Assembly (NCBI GenBank): GCA_031472005.1 | Contig: PZJY01000003.1 | Location: 1,798,001-1,862,000, forward strand | DNA length: 64,000 nucleotides | From: Tetracladium setigerum | Taxonomy: Eukaryota > Ascomycota > Leotiomycetes > Helotiales | Reading direction: 5' to 3' | Part shown: positions 32,988 through 46,200 of the stretch, in pieces | Numbering within the stretch: the first letter of the stretch is position 1 | Layout of the letters: every line of letters starts with the position of its first letter | Notes under the pieces: generated by a model | Told to the model about the DNA's origin: nothing | Seen by the model: the letters and a program-made list of their open reading frames with translations, nothing else | Database searches by the model: none | Position numbers and translations under genes: made by a program

Positions 32988-35900
32988 ATGTCATCCCTCT
33001 GGAGCTCCAAGCCTGCAGACCCCCCAAAAGACGCGCCAGACGTGGCAGACACCGGACTCGCGGACGTTGGACCAGCTCCTCCCAATGGCCAACCCTCGAG
33101 TGCTCCCGTAGGCCGTCCTCAACTAGCAAGAAACCAACCTACACCTCCTCCTCCCAGTCAACCTCCTCCCCCGCCGGCTCCTCAAGTTGGAAATCCCCAG
33201 GATTCTCTCTCCCTTGTGCAGCTGAGGCGCATCGTTCACGAGTTTCCCAAGGTTGAGCCTACGGCATATGCATTCACCTACGGAGATACCGCGTCATTCG
33301 AAGAAGAGATTGATGAGTGGTTCTCGTACAATGAGGCGGAATATAAGCGTTTGCAGCGCTCTCGCGACACACATAGTAGGCGGTGGAAGAAGTTTGGAGG
33401 AAAGGCGTGGCTGGAGGGTGGGTTGGCAGAACAGACCAAGTTTGTAGAAAAAGAGATCAAAGGACTGCAGGCTACAGATCTGCGCCGTAGGTGTAAGAGC
33501 TTGCAGACCGTTCTCCATGTGGTGCTGGGAGTATGGAACGAAACGTCTGGGGTAGTGGGGGAAGATGCCAAGACAAAAGCCTCCCTGTTGCATTTGGAAC
33601 ATATAAAAAAGGGGATAACATTGGTCGCAAATGCTGGCGGCATTGTTTTGCTCTTTCAGGTCATGCAGAATGCTTTTAAAATGCTCTGGTAGGCATTCCG
33701 ATTGCGTTGGAGAAGTTATGGCTAACTTTCTAGGGATGATGATTATCGAGAAACCCAGTTAGTCGAGGAGGATATTCCATACATCCAGGATGAACTGGAT
33801 AATGTTACTACAATTCTCTACATAATCATCGAGAGCGTTCGGAATGATCCCAAGACTCTGGCGTCTGCAAGGGTTAAACTGAGTATGTAGTAATCAGTTT
33901 ATGGAAACACAACTAACACATCTCAGTGGAGCTAAATCCTTCGCTTGTCGAATACTTCGTCATGATCACAGCAAGGTTGAGGTGGGACGAGGCGAATGAA
34001 CTCCCTCAGACAAGAGTGAGTTCAGAACGTTAAGACTCACGATCTAACCTGCTAACAAGAATAGATCTTTCTGCTGTTTTGGAAATCTATCCTTCTCATA
34101 TTTGGCGGCACATCTGAAATCGATGCAGTTAAGAGAGCAACTAGCGAACTTCAGTCGACAGATGGGACAACAGGCAAAATCATCACCGCTTCGCCTCTCG
34201 ATTACCATATTTTCCGACAAGAAATTACCTCGAAATACCCCGCATATACCCCACCACAGCCACTTCTTCCCCTCGAACCAGAAAACAACTCGATACTCCC
34301 TCCCCTTCCCCAGCGATCTAGTAGAGCGAATGGCGCGAACGGTATCATTCAACCACCGATGAATGTCAACACTAGCGGTGCCTCCATTCTCCATCAACCA
34401 GTCCACATTGCCACTCCAGCCCCATCTCCCCTCCTTCACCTGCTGTTGGTGGAAAAGCTGGGAAGAAACAGAATTACCAGACGAATCAAAATTTCCCTTT
34501 CATGTACCCTCCGCTAGACAGCACTAGCAATAGTGCCGGGGAAAGGGCCAAGCTGGGCTGCAAGGCCAGTTGGTAGGTCGCAAATGGGAAGGCAGTGATA
34601 TCCCTAAGTCTATTCTGGAAGCAGGTGAGCTTTTTGCAGGTCGCATGCGCATGACTAGAGCAATGCGACAACTATGGGATGAAAGAGAGAAGTTCTTGAA
34701 ATTTGAACGGGGATGGGACGCCTTAGAAGATCGCGACGTCGAAGAGCTTGACTTGGAAACAATGCTAGCGAAAAAGCTGGAGATCAAAGAACCAAAGTCT
34801 GTGGAGCCCGAGGTGGACTATGGGCCCAACAAAGATGTGGATGATAATTCCAAGATGAAGCTTGAGCTCGTAGAGGCGTTCTACGTAAGTAAATTCTCAC
34901 ATCGTTCCAAGTATTATTTACAAATAGTTCCTAGCAAGGCTCGATACCGCACTTGCAGTCGCTTGTGATTGTTCTTCTAAAGGCAGTCCTAGCAAACGTT
35001 ACTGCGCTCATCACCCATCCAATGGGTGGTCAATCTGGGGGTCTCGCATCTGGGTATCGATCAGATGTCAACCTTCGAAATGGCCAACAGGGACAAAGAC
35101 AAGCAGACCCCGCCAGTGTTCCGATCCCACATAACATCGAGCCTTCGGATCTACCTATTGCTGAAATTGAGGCGTACAGATCACGTGAAATCACAAGCAA
35201 GGCAGTGTCTGGCATTTTGTTGATCCTGTTGAAGTGGTTCAAAGTCTCGCGTAAGTCAGTATCATGTACTCGAGGTTTCAATTCTGACTGAATTTCTAGA
35301 TGTTCTGAAGTTCGAATATCTAACACAGTTATTGTTGGATTCGAATTATCTTCCACTGGTGCTCAAGCTGTTCGCTCATCAAGATGTTGACAAAATAATC
35401 GACAGCAGAACCGATCGCGATGATATGAGGTATGCACACTTTGTCCAACCAGCTGTGCCATCTAATCCCTTCTTCAGTTTCTTCGCTTTTTGTAACAGCC
35501 ACAGTAACAACGCTGCACCTCCCCTCGACCTCGAGATTGAGGAAGACAACGAAGCTTCCGAAAGCCCTGACGAAGCCGCTCCACCACCAATTAAAGGCCG
35601 TCGCGAACTTCCCGTAGCTGGCTCACCAGAAGACGTCCGTATCCCTCGACTTCAGCCCCGCAAGGCATCTCCTCCAGCCGTGGACGAAATGGGCTACCCA
35701 ATTTCTTCCGAGCCCATGGAACCGATCACCGATTTCTCTTGGCGTAACTTCTTCTCCTCTATCAACTTCCTCCGCGTTATGCAGAAGATATGCAAGAATA
35801 AAGCTCATCGCAATCTGCTACTCGTGCAATACAAATCCTCGAATATTTTGAAGAAGGCACTGAAAGTGCCCCAGGCAGAGTTGAGATTGTATACGCTCAA

Positions 35901-36261
35901 ATTATTTAAGAGCCAGGTTCCCTACTGTGGCCGCAAATGGCGTCAAGGTAACATGCGTGTTATTACAGCGGTATATCTCCATTGCAGGCCCGAATTAAGA
36001 GATGATTGGTTAGCAGGCAGTGATGTAGATGCTGAAGTCGAGGAAGCCCTACCATTGGAGCAGGCATTGAGGGCTCTAACGCATTGGCACAATGTTAAGC
36101 GATATCCCGAGGAAATGGGTGCAGATATGACTGTGTTGGAGGAAGAAAAGGATTTCTTTGTGAGGGAGCTGGAGCGGATGGAGTGGATCGTTGAGGAGGA
36201 TGTTCCAGAGGTAGAGGGGAGTATTTGGGATGGACCAGGTGGTGGAGGAGTCGGGTGGTGA
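32988..36261 (+). CDS. FAR11: STRIPAK complex protein FAR11/HAM-2 (STRIP1/2 homologue), two frame breaks
   Basis: Seven exons: 32988-33688, 33734-33882, 33927-34015, 34065-34884, 34935-35250, 35300-35429 and 35478-36261. With two bases added back, 996 residues. After a Pro-rich start (about 1-75) comes the N1221 domain (LVQLRRIVHEFPKVEP, EEEIDEWFSYNEAEY), and the C-terminal half matches the DUF3402 domain typical of STRIP1/2 (SFFAFCNSHSNNAAPP, NILKKALKVPQAELRLYTLK). STRIPAK is a phosphatase-kinase scaffold at the nuclear envelope and ER; in Neurospora and Sordaria this subunit (HAM-2, PRO22) is needed for cell fusion and fruiting. Frame breaks at 34428-34431 (C run) and 34555-34557 (G run) disrupt the low-complexity middle and the LQGQLVGRKWEG stretch; adding one base at each restores the frame. 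Confidence 0.9.
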
Positions 36262-38438
36262 TTTTATTGGGGTTGTTCATGACCTCGTGAAGAGAAGGAA
36301 ATGAAGGAATTGATGGAGTGATATACATATAATATACAAGGACAAGCCTCACCGTCAGAGAATGCTCCAAATACAGAAACATTTTACTCCAGGTGCGGGA
36401 ATGGACACCATCATCACCTTTTCAAAGTCAAAATTTTCAAAAGTGGAAGTGAAAGTGGAAGTCCAGTCCACTCTCTCAAGCACCCACCTTTTATCACCAT
36501 CATTCATCGCCCATCGTCCCATTTCATCTCATCTCAACTCATTCCAATGTCCATCCATCCCAAAATCATCAGACTCTCCAACCAACCCCCTGCCTCACCC
36601 ACTATCCACCACCTACCTTACCCACCACCGCAACCACCAGCTTTCATCCCAACTCCATTTTTTGTTGCACACCGCAAACAATTCTCCGAAATTTGACAGA
36701 AAACTTTGTTTTGGTTGTTTGCGGACGGTTTTTCTTTCGTTTCGTATATCGTTCCGTTCGTTTTCCCCGGTTGAGCCTCCCCACCGGCTATTTTTGGAGC
36801 ACGTGGCTTGGTTTTGGGTTTTTGGTTTTCGTTTCGTTTCATCATGTTAACCACCTTCCGCTTGCCTTTGAAGGGTTTGTGCGTTGTGTAGAGTTTGTGG
36901 ATCTTGCTGATTTTGAGTTTGGATTTGTATTTTTCAAGGGAGCTTGGAAAGTCTTTTGTGGATGATGATGTGGTTAGAGGAGGAGGTCTTGCTGCGATTT
37001 GTTTTGCGTTTATTCCTGCTGTTCATTTTGGTTTATTGATAAACACGTGCGTTTAAAGATATTGTGATTGGGGTAAGATTTATTTTATGTATATCCCTTT
37101 GGGGATAGACATTAAGAAGTCCTGCTTGATAACAAATGTCCAAAATCAACCTTTAGTGTGGTCGTACGGACGAAGAAGAACTTGATCTTTTCTATCCGTA
37201 ACTAATCTCTAAGAGGTGAGGCGAAAGAGATGGAGCATAAAGCGAATTCTCCATGTGGTTTGCTCTCTGTTATTTCGTGGCGACGACTTTTGGCAAAGAT
37301 GCCGAACTGATATCTGCTCTCAAGCCGTAAACACCCGAATAATACACGAGCATTAAATTTGCAGTGTAAAGAATTCTACACTAGTTTAGAGAACGCCACA
37401 GACGACAAGGCGTATATTTACTCTTAGATTTTTGGTTGGTTAGTTCTCTAGCGTTCACCCGCAAGAGCCTCACTAACATAGCGCCCGCCCTGCGAACCAA
37501 TCATTCAACTAACACAACCAAAACTTCTCGTGGATCGTTACTTCGTTTCTATCAGGTGTCCAGAATTGTTGCATACAGACGCCGCTCGGGCTCTACCTCA
37601 CAAAAAGTATGTTCAAAGCTGTGCATGGCTTTTGTTCTCATCCCGTCCCATCTCCTTCCAATAAATACACCATGTCACCCAAGATGCAGTTCCTCAACTC
37701 AACCACTAGAGAGAAAACTGGAGAGGCTATTTTGGGAACGACGCATATCTACGCTTAAGAAATTTTTTTGCATATGTAGGAACAAGGGAGAGGGAGGTGA
37801 CTTTCCAAATTCTTGAGCTCTTCTACGCTCTCATCATGAAAATTGGCAGCGATGACGCACGCTTTTTAGTCTAATAGGGTTAGGAAAAGGCTTTCACAAA
37901 ACCAACGGCTGCTGTGCTCTAGCTCGCGCAAATCCATATAACTGGGCGTGGATCGATGCTTCATAAAACAATCAGTTTCCGCTTACTCTATTAGCTGTAT
38001 CCTTTATCTGCATCATCTTTCCCCAGACCCTACCCGCTCACCACAGCGAATAAACCCAATACCCCACAATCATACGAGCGCAAGCAAAGCCAAGCAACAA
38101 ATATACACTCCAATCGAAAAAATTATAATCTCTTCTCTCACACGCAAGAGCAAGTTCATAATTAGTAGTTAACAAAAACATTGCATTGATTTTCGTCTAT
38201 CCGCTCACCTCTCGCTCAAAAAACAGACAACAATAAAAACCAAAACCCATGCACCTTTCGCTATGCGCCTCTACTACCAATACTAATACTCTTGGACTGC
38301 CTCTCTCTCTGCCTCTCTTATGATACAATTACAGACAAGCACAGAAACCAAAACCCAAAAAAGAACGATTATGCATTTCGAATGGACACAAGTGCTATAT
38401 AACATTTGCTAGCGCTCCTCTCCCAGGTGAGGTAACAT
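36262..38438. other. 2.2 kb spacer between convergent genes
   Basis: Between the 3' ends of FAR11 and NEO1. Several T-rich and CT-rich stretches. Frames at 36362-36850 and 37436-37816 show low-complexity or motif-free products and no splice support, so no gene is called. Confidence 0.45.
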
Positions 38439-41400
38439 CTAAATGCCCTGCACCTTTCTATAGCTGGGCGGTTTGATAGCCCTCCTTATTAATTTTGCTG
38501 CGTATGGTGGGATGAGCGATATGGCCGAGATGGCCGCGACGCGCCATATGAATCCCCTAGATCAAACAAACGTGTTAGCGACTGCCCGCTTTGAATACAA
38601 AGAAGAGAGAGAGAGAGAAGAATAGACAAGAGATACATACAAAGTAGACATAAACTTCAAGTCAAAATACTCATCCAAGAACGGAATCGAAGCGATATAA
38701 ATCACCGCAGTCCCCACAATACTGCAAACCATCATCCAATGCCACGTCGTGACCTCAAACGCCACCATGGTCAATTCATTCAAAATCAAAACCGTGAAAC
38801 TGACCGCGACCATCTTGGGGCCGTCGACTTCGGTCAGAATTTGCGAGAGACCTTGGATGATGCTGCCTTGGTAGATGGAGACGGCGACCCAGACGAAGAA
38901 AGTGCGGTAGGAGAGGGACGAGCCGGATGTGAGTTCTTTGTATAGCTCTGGGTAGAGGTTTGCTAGACCCTCGTCTACATCTTTGTCGAGCACCAAAGAA
39001 AATACCGGTGCCATCGTGTAAACCGTTGCATATCCTACAAGCAACCAATTCTTGTACAATCCTTCAGGCTCAAATTTGATCGCGATAGAATAGACAGTTT
39101 GACAGACACTGATGATAAGACCTCTATGAATTACGAATTGAGCTAGTTTGGCACTGCGTTTGTAGGAGTTACGGCCGTGCCAGACAAGAAGTTTGGTGAG
39201 GTGGTGGAATTGGGTTATGGAGAAGTCAGCAGCGAGGGATGCTTGTCGACCTTCTTTTCCAACGATGCCAACGCCTACGTCGGCGGCTTGAATCATGGAG
39301 ACATCGTTGCCGCCATCACCGATGCAGCACACACGCTTTTTAGTGTAAGCACGGATGAGGAGGGCGACGTCTGCCTTTTGAGTGGGGGAGCAGCGACAGG
39401 CAATTACGGCGGGGAGGGTAACGGCAATGCTAATGAACTCTTCGCGGAAGTGGGTGAGGAGGAGGGAGAGTGATTCGCCATCAATTAGGAGAGCACAATC
39501 TTTTTTGCCGCGGAGGAGATCGAGATGATCTTGAGCTTCGTCTTTGCGTTTCATTTTGGCAATGGTGTGGATGTATTGGCCTCGAGCGACAAGTTTTGCA
39601 GACACTGCTACGCAACGAGCTGTCTCGACTTTGTCGCCTGTTAACATCCAGATCTTGACACCGGCGTTGCGGAGAAGTTCGAGGGACGGCTTGACATCCT
39701 TTTGCAGTTTATCTTCGACACCTGTTACACCCAAGAGTTCAAGATCTCGTTCCAAATAGTGTTCCACGACGCGAGCCATGCCAGCATCTCGACCAGCGAT
39801 TGCTATCGATGCTTCCTTGTAACTGTTTAGAAACTCTTGGTACTGCTGAGTAGACAATCTTTTCCTCCCAACAACAAGTGTTCGTAGACCTTCACGTGCC
39901 ATATTGGCCGTTTCCTCATCCAGCCAGTCGTTAGTTGCGACAATTGAAGTCATGACCGTGTCGGCGCCTTTTTGGTAGAACCAAATCTCACCAGAATCCA
40001 AGCTACTAGACGAAGCCGAACTTTCTAAGAATTGAACGATGATGCCCATACGCTTTCCTTCCGAGGTGAAGGGGAAGACCTCAAGAACCCGAACCTTGAC
40101 AACTGGGCGTCCAGTATCAACAGATTGCAATGTCATGCCTTTTCGATCACGGTGAATGAGTCGCAAGCCAACTGCTTCGGTCCACTTGACAATAGCAATT
40201 TCATCAGGAGATGATGCTTGGTAGGATGTGACAGGCTTGCCATCCTCCTCCTCTATTGTGGGAGTAACATTGTGACAAATCGCTAAAGCGAGCACAACAT
40301 CTCGAACCCGGGCTCCAATTTCTCTTCTGGTTCTCGTTGCAGTTGTTGTAGCTGCCATAAATGTTGATGAAGGTGTGATCAGAATTGGAGGCTGATTCAC
40401 ATCTAAGGAGAGCGGGACCGAAAATCCTTGCTTGACGTAGGAAGCAACCTCATCCATCGCCTCGTTGGCGTAAGAGACGGTTCCAACATGAATCTTTTTC
40501 ATCTCCATTTCATTCTGGGTGAGAGTTCCAGTCTTGTCACTGAGCAAATATTCAATTCGACCAAGATCCTCGGGAATAGTGCTCGTTCTCACAACCGCAC
40601 CTTCGATTCCAGCATCTTTCTGGATGAATCTTGAATACACGCTTTTTCCCATGTCGAGATTGACTCTCAGACTGATAGGTACGATGGTCGAGAAAAGTAC
40701 GAGGAATCTCATGACCTGCACATACCACTTCCGCTTTTCGACGGGCTTGCCATCTAAGTCCAATTTTCCGTCATCTTGGGGTTCAAAGTTTTCCAACACG
40801 ACCAAAATTATTGAGAGTGCGAGAGTGAGGAAACAGAGAATTTTGGTGAGAGAATTGATCTCGTATTCCAAAAGACCAGTCTTCGAACGCGATGGAGATG
40901 TAGACAGTGCTGATCTAGTTTCGGGTCCCGTGTAGACAACGACTGCAAGAGTGGTTGCATTTGAAGCAAGAACAGTGTTCGCCCATGCAGTATTGTCGAT
41001 AGTGAGTGGCGCTGAATGTGGGTTCTTGATAGCATCATCAACGTTGATTTCGTTGCTTAGCGGAGAAGACCTCGAGACATGTGGATCGTAGCCCCGAGAA
41101 GTCTTGGGTAGTAATTCTACAGTTCCCAAGAACTCATTAACCCTCTTGTCGGGTTTCCCAGCTACAATGCGGAGGCGCAAAAACTCGCACGGGTCGAGGA
41201 GTTGAGTGAGAGGTGATCCTAAGCGAAGCTTCCAATCAGTCTCTCCGTCCAGCTGATCGGTACGTAAAAAGGTTTCCCCAACCCCAGACGCGTCGGCTGC
41301 TGGGGAGTTGCCTTCGCTGGAGGACGACTGCAGACTATTAGAGGCTGTGATGGTTTGTTGATCTATCGGTGGATCCGAGATAGGTTCCACAAGTAGTGAT

Positions 41401-42542
41401 TCCTCTTCTGGGACTGCTTCCACCTCCACAACAGCCGATTCGTTTGTATAACTCTTCAAAATTACCACGTCTGCTGGTACTCGTTGATCCTTTCCCATCT
41501 TCAACACGTCTCCAACCTTCAAATCCCTTGATTTTCGAATCACCTCCACCACAGTTGATGTCGGCCGTCCCAGTCCTTTACCTTCCGCAGCCTCTTCCTC
41601 TTCCTGAATATCAGACAGCCTGTCTTGTTCGGTCAACTTTCCTCTCGATTTTGCGCTCTTTTTCGAAGCGTGTTTCTTGTAGTATTTGGTCGCATTTACA
41701 TCTGCTGTATCAAATTTCAGAACCGTATAGCCCTCGGAATTGGCCTCGGCATCTCTCCTTCGCCGTCCAATGTCATCAAACGCCTCCTTTCCTAAGGTAA
41801 TTGCCAACACAAACAGTAGCGGCACAATATAGGTTGAAAGGTATCCAATTCGTAGAGCCGGAATTGCTTGGGAAAGAGCCACCAGTAAAAAGTACATGTT
41901 AAAGAAGAAGGAGAATTCATTGTACAGCGTTCGTGGGAGGAAACTCCACGGGGTATATTTAGCATTTGAAACAGCATTAGGAGGGAATCGGGCGGTTTGT
42001 GTGGCACCAACTGATATGGTTCGAGAGGAAGCTGGATCGTGATCTTCCTCTTGGTCGTCTTCTTCGGCTACTGGTTGCGCATCGTGTGAGGAGGAGAGAA
42101 AGCTGGGCAATCGGATATGTGAGCCCAGCTTGTTCAGAGCATCCATACTCGGCCGCCTCGCTCGCCGACCGCTGCTTCCTGGTAACAAGGGAGCATCGTC
42201 TTCCGCGCTGTTGAAGCTTCCCCCCGAATAGCGATTTGTTCCATCTCGGGCCGGCTCTTCGTTCAAGAGGCCGCGCAGGTCCTCATCATTCGTGTCCCGT
42301 TGTTTCCCCAAATCCCCATATCCGCGGTTTCTTTTCCCAAATGCTCGCAGGCCACCCATCCGCAGATTTCTCAGGGGGATGTTTCCCGACCTTCTTTCCT
42401 CGTGTGACTTGCGATCTTTTGGCTTTGGCGGAGTAGAGGTGGTGACGGGGTCGAGCTCTTGGATATCGAGGTCGAGATCAGAGTCGGAATCATCGATGGG
42501 GGAAGTTAGAGCATTTGGTTGATGGTATGCGCTCGACGACAT
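38439..42542 (-). CDS. NEO1: P4-type ATPase, NEO1/ATP9 group (phospholipid flippase)
   Basis: Two exons, 42542-38641 and 38556-38439, 1339 residues. The last exon (GFIWRVAAISAISL, then KPPSYRKVQGI) gives the conserved end; without it the frame ends in unrelated sequence. Motifs: LDGETDWKLR (about 433), phosphorylated Asp in DKTGTLTQNE (about 668) and GDGGNDVSMI (about 1074). DGETDWK rather than DGETNLK and the entry helix region YNEFSFFFNMYFLLVALSQ mark the NEO1 branch, which acts without a Cdc50 subunit in Golgi and endosomes and flips phosphatidylethanolamine/serine. The N-terminal 190 residues are acidic and Ser-rich, cytosolic. No frame break. Shares its promoter region with SEC16. Confidence 0.93.
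38604..38617. repeat. (AG)7 microsatellite in NEO1 intron
   Basis: Seven AG units within the 84-base last intron of NEO1; on the coding strand this is a CT tract between donor and branch site. Confidence 0.8.
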
Positions 42543-43212
42543 GCCTCATTGAAGCGGGAGGGTGGTAATGGGATGTGCGAGACGATGGGAGGCAGAAAGT
42601 AAGGAGGAGGAGATTGTTAAAAAGGGCGCGTGTTCATATATAAAATACCTATCCCCGATGTGTCTGACTTCTGTCTTTTGTTACTTGTCCCTGAGCCACT
42701 GCCTGGCTGCTGACGTCTCAATGTCAGGGCGTATATTTTGTCGCAAATAATGCTGTCGGTGACCGTAGTTCTATGTCCAGCTATTTCTGTCCGAGAGGAT
42801 GTTACCCAGGGGACTTCCCTCTGGTCACCCTACAGTGGAGGTGAAGTGTGGCCTCAACCTGTTTCGCGACCGAAGCCGACAGGGGCCCATGGAGATTCCA
42901 GATTGCACGTTCATTATTCTCCTCCTCCTCACCCTTTTCCACAGCTCTCACTTCTGCCATCCGACAAACTCGCCTTTTGAATTCACACGGCCTCTTTGTA
43001 GAATGGCCTCATTCCTGCGCATTTCTACTATTACTTTAATCTGACGCTTGTACATGTAAGTAAATGCCATCATCTGTGTTAGTTGCTGTTCTTTGATGAC
43101 GCGGGCGTGGCTTGGGACTCAGTCTAGAAAGGGGATGGAATTGGCTGACACGTATAAACCACCAACACAGTATTCTTTTCTCTTCCTCCAACGCCAAAGG
43201 ACGACCATCGCG
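42543..43212. promoter_or_regulatory. Divergent promoter region NEO1 / SEC16
   Basis: A 670-base spacer between two secretory-pathway genes read outward. CT-rich tracts near 42916-42960. No specific site was recognised. Confidence 0.5.
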
Positions 43213-46200
43213 ATGCCTTCTGCATCAGAGGCTTCATGGCACCCGGCCTTTATGCCAGACTCCATCAAGGACCGAGTCGTCGCGGAGAGCGCCGACATCA
43301 AGACACCAATAGACACCACATCCCCAGACCCGTTGAAGCTCGAGACGTCACCTCTTTCATCAAGTTTGGAAGTGCAGAAACCTTTGCAGGCCGCCCATCG
43401 GGAATCTGGACTGTCGGAGGAAAGTCCTGCTGATGCAGAGGTCTCGACAACAGAAAGCGCGCGTCGCGCATCTACAGAAGATAGGGAGGATGTTGAAGAC
43501 GACGAGGAATCTCTGCACAATGGCGCATCATATTCAGAGGACCAGAATGAGGTGTCTCAGTTCCCCTCTCCCAAGCAACCCAACGACAACAAACACTTGA
43601 GCACAATGTCATTCGCGAGGACTATCACTGGGGACCTGGATTTTGGAGAGGACGATGAGGTGGATTCAGAATGGAATTTGAAATCACCCCAATGGATCCC
43701 TTTAAGGATATGGCCCCTACCGATCGAACAAACTCCTTCCCCAGGTTCCTCCCGCGCATGCACCCTCCCTCCAACACACCACACAGTTACCAGCCAGCCA
43801 GGCCGAGGATATCATGAATGAGGTGGAGCAGGAAACCAAGGATATGTTTGGGGGAGATGAGGATATCGAGGATAGCTTCTTTGTCCAACAGAATGAGGGT
43901 CCAGAGGCGACACCCTTCCATTCTAGGCCAGAGTCTCAATCAAATTTTGGGCAAGAGACAAATGGTTTCACACCAGCTTACGGTGGGATTCTCGGTCAGG
44001 AGCGTGATGAGGAACTGGAAGCTCGATTTGAAGAAGGAGTGCCACTTATGCATTCTCAGAATGGTACCCCAACCTTAAATACAGAGGATGCCTTTGGAGG
44101 AGATGACGAAGAGGACTTCTTCGCTCAAGTCGGCAGCTCGGAAAATTCCCTTGAACCAACCAGCGCAACCTTGGAGCGGAAATCCACAATGCAGGTGATA
44201 GACTCGCTGCATTTCCAGCCACGTGAGGAGAAAGAAGGTGCCATTGAAGAGGAAGTACTGGACCCTGAGACTTCACTGGACAATGCAACAGGAGGTGGAA
44301 TTGCTGCTTCAACAAGTACAGTCATGTCACATGTTTTCGCCCGTCCTGACAGTGCCATTCATGAAGACGCAGCGTTCTTTGAAAACTCTGGGAAGGATTC
44401 GGCCGAGATAGACGTTCTTGCGGAAAAGTGGAAAGCTGCACTGGATGAAGGCGAATTTCTGGAGGACGACGATGAGTTATTGCCAGATGATGATGATGAT
44501 GATAACAATGCCCCTTCATCTCAAACAAAGCCTCTAGATCCCTCTGACCTATTTGGTAGCGATGATGAGGGATTCTTAGATGATGATGATGATGAAATTA
44601 GTCCAGGCCTCGCACCAGTCCATGGTACCAACGGGCATCTCGTTGGGTTTGAAAGCCAATCCAGTCGCCCAAGCGGCAGTGATCGATATCTTCCAACTGG
44701 AGCCAATAACCCTTATACACCGTCAGGTGCATTCTCCAACGACTCGTCTCGGCAAAACTCAGCATCAGTACCTCAATCTTATAACGTATCTAACATTCAG
44801 AACTTCCAGCCTGTCCAACAAGCACGACCAGAACTCCCAAAAGCCCAAAGTTTTGCGGATAAGTCAAAAGGAGGCTACTCATCGCCTTATGACCTACCGA
44901 TGGACATCATCAAGCAACGCAAGAGGCCAACTTCTTCACAGGCGAACAAGCAGTTCAATGCATCGCCTGCCATTCCCCCACCGAGGTCTAGCAGTGTTTA
45001 CTCGAACCAATCTGCTCCTTCAACCGCAAACATCTCACCACCAACGAGTAGCCACTCCCAGCCCACACAAACACCGCAAGAAGCACAACGGCCCGAACTC
45101 CCCAAGACAATTCGCAAAGCCCAAAGCGGGTTCTTCGAGGATCTTCCAATGGCGGTCAAACCCAGACAGTTAAGACATGCAAGCAGTTTTGTGGCACCAT
45201 CACCAAGCTTCGACAGTCCTCCTACCAATGGCAACCTTCAGCCTCCCCCGTCTGGTGGTTACTCTCCGTACTCTCAGCCCTCTGAGCAGCTTTCACAGCC
45301 AGCAAATGCCACATCCGGACTTGTTACTCCTGATAGAATCAGCCCATATGCTGTCCTCCCAACTGGTAATAATATGGTTGTGCCCCCGATAGCATCTCGC
45401 TACTCGCCTGCTCCACCGCCACATAGCCAAACAGCACCACCTCCTCCAATTGCACAATCGAGGTACTCTCCAGCACCTCCTGCTCAGAGACAAATGCCAC
45501 CGCCGCCAGCACCAGCAGTCAGCGCACCTCCTGCACCACCCGCACCACCTTTTGCCCATCAGCCCAGGACTTCGAGTCCTCTTGCTCACTTTGAAAGAAG
45601 TCAAGACCCTCGTATGTACTTAGGAGAAGGCCACGGCTCTGAAAGACGTAGTAGCTCTACCTACGAATCGAGCTTGCGAACCAGCCACTTGCCTCCTACA
45701 ACTGAAGTAGATGAAATGGATTTACCACTCTCTCCACAGAGTCAATACGCCCAGCATCCACATCCAAACATGCGGCAATCATCCCAAACACCTCCTCCAT
45801 TAAGACATTCCGCCCGCTCTACAATGTCCCCCCCTAAGCGCGTAATTTCGAATTATCAGCCTCAGCAACAGATCGCCAATAATCCACAAGCATTCGCACC
45901 CCCCAAGAGATCACAAACCCAATCTCCCGCATTTGCTGGTACCAGATTAGGAATGAATCCTTTAGAGCCGTACCAGAGGCCTGCTTCGGTAGAGCTCCCC
46001 TCATCTCCCCGACCAGGTATGGCATCGCCACCACTCCAGCGAGCGACTCAGGGCAGATCGCGAGGCTTCTCTCAGAATCTCAACTATATCGTTCCTACTG
46101 ATGGCAGAGAACACGATTCTCTTCAAAGATGGCGTGGTGCTCCAGTTTTCGTTTGGGGCGTTGGTGGGACCCTTGTCACTTCTTTCCCCAAGATGTTCCA

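Noticed and set aside
36362..36850. 162-codon plus-strand frame after FAR11
   Set aside because: Low-complexity Ser/Pro/His start then T-rich translation; lies in the 3' spacer of two convergent genes.
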